Shown in pieces: positions 35,025-39,552 of a stretch of DNA of 39,552 nucleotides. A program made the translations under genes and the position numbers. The stretch's first letter is position 1; the number at the start of each line of letters is the position of its first letter. Source of the stretch: JAYVJM01 sp043769275 (GTDB lineage Bacteria; Pseudomonadota; Gammaproteobacteria; Pseudomonadales; UBA7239). The notes under the pieces were generated by a model that was given only the letters and a program-made list of their open reading frames with translations, ran no database searches and had not been told where the DNA came from. The stretch spans positions 1 to 39,552 of the forward strand of contig JAYVJM010000065.1 in assembly GCA_043769275.1 (NCBI GenBank), written 5' to 3'.

Positions 35025-36131
35025 TCACAAATCAATTAACCCATAATCCTCTTTCAGCACCTTAATGATTTCCGCCTTTGGATTATCAGACAGCGTGAGA
35101 TTTTTCCCCGTTATTTTCTCAGCAATACCCAAATATATTGCTGAAACCTGCATCAATACAGCTTCTGGCAATGCGTTATTGTCTGCTAGAGCCTTTCGCT
35201 CCTCCATACGGTTTTTATTCAGAAGAATATCTGGGTCAGGAAAATAACTAAGCAATAACTGACGAAATTCTTCTTTGGAGTTTTCTATTACAACCCCTTT
35301 GCTGTAAGCCGCTGCATCCCAAATACGCGACGAATCTGGTGTTCCAACTTCATCCATATAAATCAATTTTTCTTTACCGTTTTTATCCGCGACGTAACCA
35401 AATTCAAACTTCGTATCTACAAATATTTGACCGATTTTGGCGAGTTCTTCGCTAATAATATCGAAGCCTTCTTTCAATAACTTTTCGTAGACAGAAATAT
35501 CACTTGCCGATATAAAGCTGAACGCAGCGTAATTATTTTTTATATCCCGCCTTGAGATATTTACATCATCCGCCTCAGGCACTCCGTGAATGCCTTTTAA
35601 AACACCCTTTGTGGAGGGCGTTATCAAAACATCTGCCAATTTTTGATTTTTTTTCAAGCCGTCAGGAAGACGTATGCCGCAAAAATCTCTCTCGCCTGCC
35701 GCATAGGCGCGCCACATAGAACCAGTAATGTATTGCCGCGCAATTGCCTCAATTAAAACAGGTTTTGCTTTTTGTACGATCCACACAAAAGGATGGGGAG
35801 TATCGAGAATATGACTATTCGCTAAACCGCGCTCCTGAAATAACCTGAACCAGTGGTTTGATACGGCATTCAGGGTGGCACCTTTGCCTGGCACGCCATT
35901 CATGCCGCCTTCGCCATGCCAAATACAATCAAAAGCAGAAATGCGATCACTGATGACCATCACGGCCAACAGCGTATTGCACGGCACTTTGTAATTTTTT
36001 TCCACAATAAGACGTTCGCTGTCCTCTGGCGTTAGCCAATACACAGAGCGTACTTTTCCATTGTGTATTGGGCTTGCCGTCCGAATCGGCAGATCATTGT
36101 TAACAGCGAGTACTTTATCAGCAGCATTCAT
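35025..36131 (-). CDS. purC: SAICAR synthase, long form
   Basis: PurC joins CAIR and aspartate with ATP in purine synthesis. The 368-aa product is of the long type found in some gammaproteobacteria, not the 237-aa E. coli form. Visible motifs: HNGKVRSVYWL (nucleotide loop), ISDRISAFDC, EAIARQYITGSMWRAY, KFEFGYVADKNGKEKLIYMDEVGTPDSSRIWD. It converges with cobU 37 bases away. Its upstream gap is shared with divergent murI. Confidence 0.92.
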   Translation of the reverse strand: MNAADKVLAVNNDLPIRTASPIHNGKVRSVYWLTPEDSERLIVEKNYKVPCNTLLAVMVISDRISAFDCIWHGEGGMNGVPGKGATLNAVSNHWFRLFQERGLANSHILDTPHPFVWIVQKAKPVLIEAIARQYITGSMWRAYAAGERDFCGIRLPDGLKKNQKLADVLITPSTKGVLKGIHGVPEADDVNISRRDIKNNYAAFSFISASDISVYEKLLKEGFDIISEELAKIGQIFVDTKFEFGYVADKNGKEKLIYMDEVGTPDSSRIWDAAAYSKGVVIENSKEEFRQLLLSYFPDPDILLNKNRMEERKALADNNALPEAVLMQVSAIYLGIAEKITGKNLTLSDNPKAEIIKVLKEDYGLIDL

Positions 36132-36181
36132 AAAAAACTCCCCTTAAAGGGCTGGATGACACACAAAATCAGGCGGCTATT

Positions 36182-36209
36182 TTGCACGCACTTTTCAAAT
36201 TGTGTGCAA
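36182..36209. promoter_or_regulatory. Inverted repeat between purC and murI
   Basis: TTGCACGCAC (36182-36191) and GTGTGCAA (36202-36209) form an imperfect inverted repeat in the 120-base divergent gap. It may be an operator or part of a hairpin. It does not match the PurR consensus well. Confidence 0.3.
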
Positions 36210-36251
36210 CCGCCGTGTAATATATCGGCCTAATTTACTAGAGATCATGAA

Positions 36252-37094
36252 ATGGCACGTATCTTAGTGTTTGATTCCGGCGTGGGCGGATTATCCGTAC
36301 TCGCAGCAGTTCAACAGGAGCTACTCGCACAATCACCGATCCAACACCAATGGATTTTTTGTTCGGATAACGCCTTTTTTCCTTACGGAATAAAAAATGA
36401 AACAGAACTGCTGGTGCGGGTCGCATCTGTTGTGCAAGCACTCTACCGCCACTACGAGCCAGACATTTTAATTGTGGCCTGTAATACCGCCAGCACCGTG
36501 GCATTGGAACAGGTGCGCGCCCTACTGCCATGCCCCATTGTTGGGGTTGTGCCAGCCATAAAACCAGCCGCAGGATTAAGTCAGTCACGCGTTATCGGCT
36601 TGCTCGCCACACCCGCCACTATTTCACGGGCTTACACGCACAAACTAATCAGCGACTTTGCCAGCGATTGCGAGATTATATCAATAGGCAGCAGTGAGCT
36701 TGTGTGGATGGCAGAGGGTTACCTTCTGCAAAAAAATCCCGACACACAAAAACTCCGAGCCATTTTAAAGCCGCTGCATGATGCTGTTATTCAAAAAAAT
36801 ATCGACACCGTTGTATTGGCCTGCACACACTTTCCGCTACTGAATCAATTTCTAGCGGAACAGCTACCCAGCATTGCCCATTGGGTTGATTCTGGAGATG
36901 CAATTGCACGTCGCGTAACGTGGCTGCTGGAAAGCCTTTCTGTACAACAACAGTCCTGCACCACACATGAAAATCAAAAGGCCAAGATCAGCGAAAATAT
37001 CGCGCTATTTACCCGCCTAGACAACAATGCGTTTGCACTGCGACACGCGCTTTCACAGTTTCAACTGTACAAGCTAGAAGAGCTGACGATCTAA
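36252..37094 (+). CDS. murI: Glutamate racemase
   Basis: MurI makes D-glutamate for peptidoglycan. The 280-aa product has FDSGVGGLSVL (Asp 8, Ser 9), DNAFFPYG, VACNTAST with Cys 77, and LACTHFPLL with Cys 191, the two catalytic cysteines. The stop abuts that of convergent rnt (37094/37095). The start MARILVFDSGVGG is normal. Confidence 0.96.
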   Translation: MARILVFDSGVGGLSVLAAVQQELLAQSPIQHQWIFCSDNAFFPYGIKNETELLVRVASVVQALYRHYEPDILIVACNTASTVALEQVRALLPCPIVGVVPAIKPAAGLSQSRVIGLLATPATISRAYTHKLISDFASDCEIISIGSSELVWMAEGYLLQKNPDTQKLRAILKPLHDAVIQKNIDTVVLACTHFPLLNQFLAEQLPSIAHWVDSGDAIARRVTWLLESLSVQQQSCTTHENQKAKISENIALFTRLDNNAFALRHALSQFQLYKLEELTI

Positions 37095-37748
37095 TCAAGG
37101 TGATTTTTCTCGCCAACTGTTAACAATTTTGCAAAATAAATCGGCCGTTCTTTCTGCGTCGTAATTCGCGCTGTGCGCTTGGCGATTATCAAATGGGATG
37201 TCCGCCGCCATGCAGGCTTTAGCCAACACGGTTTGACCATAGGCCAAGCCAGCCAAAGATACCGTATCAAAACAAGAAAATTGGTGAAATGGATTGCGCT
37301 TGACCAGCTCGCAGCGTGCAGCGGCCGCGATTAAAAAACCAAGATCAAAGTGTGCATTATGCGCAACCATAATGGCACGAGTACACCCGTGCTCTTTCAC
37401 GCTCTTTTTCACCTGTGTAAAAATGTCATTAAACGCAGCGTATTCAGTAATGGCATCACGGTTAGGGTCATGAGGCTTGATGCCCGTGAAATCGAGTGCG
37501 GCTTGTTCGAGGTTTGCGCCCTCAAATGGCTTCACACGATTAAAAAGAGTTCTTTCACGCACAAGGTGTCCGTCATGGTCATAACCCACAAAAACGGCTG
37601 CCACTTCTAAAACGGCATCGGTATTCGCATTAAAGCCGCCGGTTTCAAGATCAACCACCACGGGCAAAAAACCGCGAAAACGCGCAGCTAAGGTCGGCAG
37701 CATGACTGTTTTTTGAAACGCTTCAGCAAAAGAGGAAAACTCAATCAT
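37095..37748 (-). CDS. rnt: Ribonuclease T
   Basis: RNase T trims the 3' ends of tRNA and other stable RNA. The 217-aa product has the DEDDh exonuclease motifs: VVDLETGGFN (Asp 33, Glu 35), MVAHNAHFDLGFL, and HSANYDAERTADLF. The FDTVSLAGLAYGQTVLAKA segment is typical of RNase T against other DEDDh enzymes. The ATG overlaps the pyrC stop, so the two genes are co-translated. Confidence 0.95.
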   Translation of the reverse strand: MIEFSSFAEAFQKTVMLPTLAARFRGFLPVVVDLETGGFNANTDAVLEVAAVFVGYDHDGHLVRERTLFNRVKPFEGANLEQAALDFTGIKPHDPNRDAITEYAAFNDIFTQVKKSVKEHGCTRAIMVAHNAHFDLGFLIAAAARCELVKRNPFHQFSCFDTVSLAGLAYGQTVLAKACMAADIPFDNRQAHSANYDAERTADLFCKIVNSWREKSP

Positions 37749-38803
37749 ATTTTTGTCTGTTCATATTCTGCGGCTGTACGCGTCCATTTAAGCGTTTTAC
37801 CTGCCAACAACGGAACCAGTGTTTCACCACCAAAATCAAGCTGATCCATTACAATTTGCGGCTTTTGAATCAAGGTAGTCTTGGCTGTATTGCGTGGCAA
37901 TCCGTAAAAATCTGCACCAAAAAAACCGGCAAATGCCTCTAACTTATCGAGCTTGCCAGCGCGATCAAACGCCTCTGCATACAACTCAAGAGCATGCAAC
38001 GCGGTATAACAACCGGCACAGCCACAAGAAGTCTCCTTCTTATTCTGTGCGTGTGGTGCTGAATCAGTGCCCAAAAAAAACTTTGGATTACCGCTCGTAG
38101 CGGCCGTTATCAATGCCGCTTGGTGAACATCGCGCTTGAGTATCGGCAAGCAGTAAAAGTGCGGATAGATGCCACCGGCCAGCATGTCGTTGCGATTAAA
38201 CAACAAATGATGCGCCGTGATAGTAGCCGCAATAGTTGGCGCAGCGTCACTAACAAAATCCACCGCGTTTTGCGTAGTGATATGTTCAAGCACTATCTTT
38301 AGTGCCGGAAAATCACGCGTCAATGATAGCAGCGTGCGCTCAATAAACACAGCTTCACGATCAAAAATATCAATGTGCGAATCAGTAACCTCACCGTGCA
38401 GTAACAACGGCAAGCCAATTTTTTCCATCGCGGAAAATACAGGGTAGAGCTTGCCAATATCTGTTACGCCTGCGGCGGAATTCGTGGTAACCCCGCTTGG
38501 GTAAAGCTTACAGGCATAAACAAAACCGCCGGTATGCGCAGCCATCATTTCAGCAGGGACTGTGTTATCCGTTAGATACAAGACCATTAGGGGATCAAAG
38601 TCACTCCCTTTAGGTCTAGCAGCTAGAATCCGTGCTCGATAAGCCGAAGCTTGCTGTGTTGTGGTAACAGGGGGGACGATATTTGGCATGACTATCGCGC
38701 GCTGAAATTGGCAAGCGGCATCCGCAACTGTACGCATGAGGAAGTTGCCATCACGCAGATGGATATGCCAATCGTCTGGGCGAGTAATAGTGAATGTGCG
38801 CAT
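37745..38803 (-). CDS. pyrC: Dihydroorotase (type II, PyrC)
   Basis: PyrC cyclises carbamoyl-aspartate to dihydroorotate in pyrimidine synthesis. I start at 38803, giving MRTFTITRPDDWHIHLRDG, with the zinc ligands HIH at 13-15; the frame upstream lacks support. The 352-aa product has CKLYPSGVTTNSAAGV with the carboxylated Lys, LLHGEVTD, VLEHITT and GTDSAPH, all typical of the E. coli type. The stop overlaps rnt (ATGA). Confidence 0.96.
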   Translation of the reverse strand: MRTFTITRPDDWHIHLRDGNFLMRTVADAACQFQRAIVMPNIVPPVTTTQQASAYRARILAARPKGSDFDPLMVLYLTDNTVPAEMMAAHTGGFVYACKLYPSGVTTNSAAGVTDIGKLYPVFSAMEKIGLPLLLHGEVTDSHIDIFDREAVFIERTLLSLTRDFPALKIVLEHITTQNAVDFVSDAAPTIAATITAHHLLFNRNDMLAGGIYPHFYCLPILKRDVHQAALITAATSGNPKFFLGTDSAPHAQNKKETSCGCAGCYTALHALELYAEAFDRAGKLDKLEAFAGFFGADFYGLPRNTAKTTLIQKPQIVMDQLDFGGETLVPLLAGKTLKWTRTAAEYEQTKI

Positions 38804-39150
38804 AGCAGACGGACTACAACAGAAATGAGACTTTCGCTCGGGTGCCTGCATGCTAGCGAGTGCCTGTCGGCTTGTCATGCATTTTTGCGCACAAAACACG
38901 AACAGGCCGCTTAAAAGCATTCGCTGCCGAAACCAGCATCGAAAAAACCAAGATTGGGATGGCCACACCGCCACGGGTTACGGACCGTAAAATCGTCACA
39001 TTTCATTCGGCAAATCAAGGCTATACTTACTGTCCGTTATTTGGCTTGAGCGTGCGGGGCTGCACGCTGCAATCAAGTCAACTAAAAGGAAAAACGCTTA
39101 AATACAAGCAGTTATATAACTACAAAAGTCATTACAAAGAGGATGCGCGT
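38804..39150. other. Intergenic gap with no gene
   Basis: This 347-base gap between divergent pyrC and the 94-aa gene holds no recognisable gene. A perfect 10-base palindrome GTTATATAAC is at 39111-39120, and a -10-like TATACT is at 39022-39027 without a good -35. The upstream frame open from 38860 is not supported as coding. Confidence 0.35.
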
Positions 39151-39435
39151 ATGACTACTTTTTGGACGGGCTCTGCGCTCGCTGCCGATTATGGGCAAGG
39201 CCATGCACTGGCCTTGCGCAGACCCACACACTCAGCGCAACAACAGGCCGCAAGATGCGAAAAAGAACTCGCTATGCGCCAGCAAGCGTTTCGCCACCTT
39301 AATATGGCAATCCGCGCAGCCATGCTCGCCCAACTAGATGAACAGGAAGCGTCTGGCACGGTCGATGAATGTGAAGTTTTTATGCATGCTGACGGCTGCG
39401 AGAGCTACTTGCCATTGACTACTAGCCCCTACTGA
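39151..39435 (+). CDS. Hypothetical protein, 94 aa
   Basis: I do not recognise this gene. The ATG at 39151 is chosen because AAAGAGG lies about 10 bases upstream; the frame open further left is not needed. The product is Ala/Gln-rich and helical (QQQAARCEKELAMRQQAFRH, LNMAIRAAMLAQLDEQEA), with three cysteines and no signal peptide. Its last codons overlap the end of the IS630-type frame, so its 3' end may have been altered by that insertion. Confidence 0.55.
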   Translation: MTTFWTGSALAADYGQGHALALRRPTHSAQQQAARCEKELAMRQQAFRHLNMAIRAAMLAQLDEQEASGTVDECEVFMHADGCESYLPLTTSPY

Positions 39436-39552
39436 ACGTATAGCAAATCACACAAACAAATAGACGAAACAATCATTTCATCCAAGGTCATATTTGCACG
39501 GTTTCTCCAAAAACGCTTGAGATTAGCCCAGAGTTTCTCAATAGGATTAAGA
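39429..39552 (-). mobile_element. IS630-family insertion sequence, cut by the window edge
   Basis: On the minus strand this encodes the C-terminus of an IS630-family DDE transposase: LNPIEKLWANLKRFWRN then ANMTLDEMIVSS and a stop at 39429-39431. The LNPIEKLW motif carries the last catalytic Glu. The element end is at about 39441, with TA at 39439-39440 and TAGCAAATCACACAAACAAA similar to the MITE end at 6606. The rest lies beyond the window; whether the copy is intact cannot be told. Confidence 0.8.

Noticed and set aside
38804..38974. Upstream extension of the pyrC frame
   Set aside because: The extra 57 residues precede the normal PyrC N-terminus and are not of family type.
38860..39150. 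Upstream extension of the 94-aa gene
   Set aside because: Its composition does not look coding and the ATG at 39151 has the ribosome binding site.

Overview
The window reads as a stretch of gammaproteobacterial chromosome with an accessory insert. The core genes are of gammaproteobacterial type: hemF-aroE, rluD-pgeF divergent from bamD, clpB, sbcB, rnt-pyrC, ispB, pgi, a long-form purC, and class I fumarase followed by a DUF1653 gene. Codon usage suggests a GC content near 50 percent. The genus cannot be told from the sequence; a relative of the Cellvibrionales/Pseudomonadales is a guess. No rRNA, tRNA or CRISPR array was recognised.

Layout. 0.2-3.7 kb (+): hemF, aroE, then a membrane-anchored protein with two kinase-like domains that both lack the catalytic residues. 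3.8-6.5 kb: pgeF and rluD on minus, bamD diverging on plus. 6.6-6.8 kb: a 182-bp internally deleted IS630-type element with terminal inverted repeats. 6.8-15.7 kb (-): an unusual type I restriction-modification operon, in transcription order hsdR, dinD-like, hsdS, rhuM-like 2, a 40-codon mini-ORF, rhuM-like 1, hsdM. From dinD to hsdM every junction overlaps (ATGA, or 8 bp at the last). 15.7-18.3 kb (-): a GH17-GT2 fusion glucan synthase resembling NdvB. 18.55-21.2 kb (+): clpB behind a heat-shock-type promoter.

21.2-28.3 kb: a VUT-family transporter, sbcB, an OmpA-type porin, an unknown 136-aa protein (+), ung, lysS and a small beta-barrel protein. 28.5-35.0 kb (+): fumarase, DUF1653, xseA, ispB, pgi, cobU. 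35.0-38.8 kb: purC (-), murI (+), rnt and pyrC (-, overlapping). 39.15-39.43 kb: an unknown 94-aa protein. The right edge cuts an IS630-family insertion sequence related to the element at 6.6 kb.

The most interesting signal is in the restriction operon. Near-perfect palindromes of 25-28 bp lie inside the reading frames of both rhuM-like genes and the dinD-like gene. Two of the same type, one intact and one decayed, lie side by side in the mini-ORF between the two rhuM genes. They encode short recurring peptides (A-T-x6-V/Q type and H-F-x-D-x-x-K-M-V type) and look like small coding-palindrome cassettes shared by unrelated genes. The second notable item is the tandem pseudokinase.
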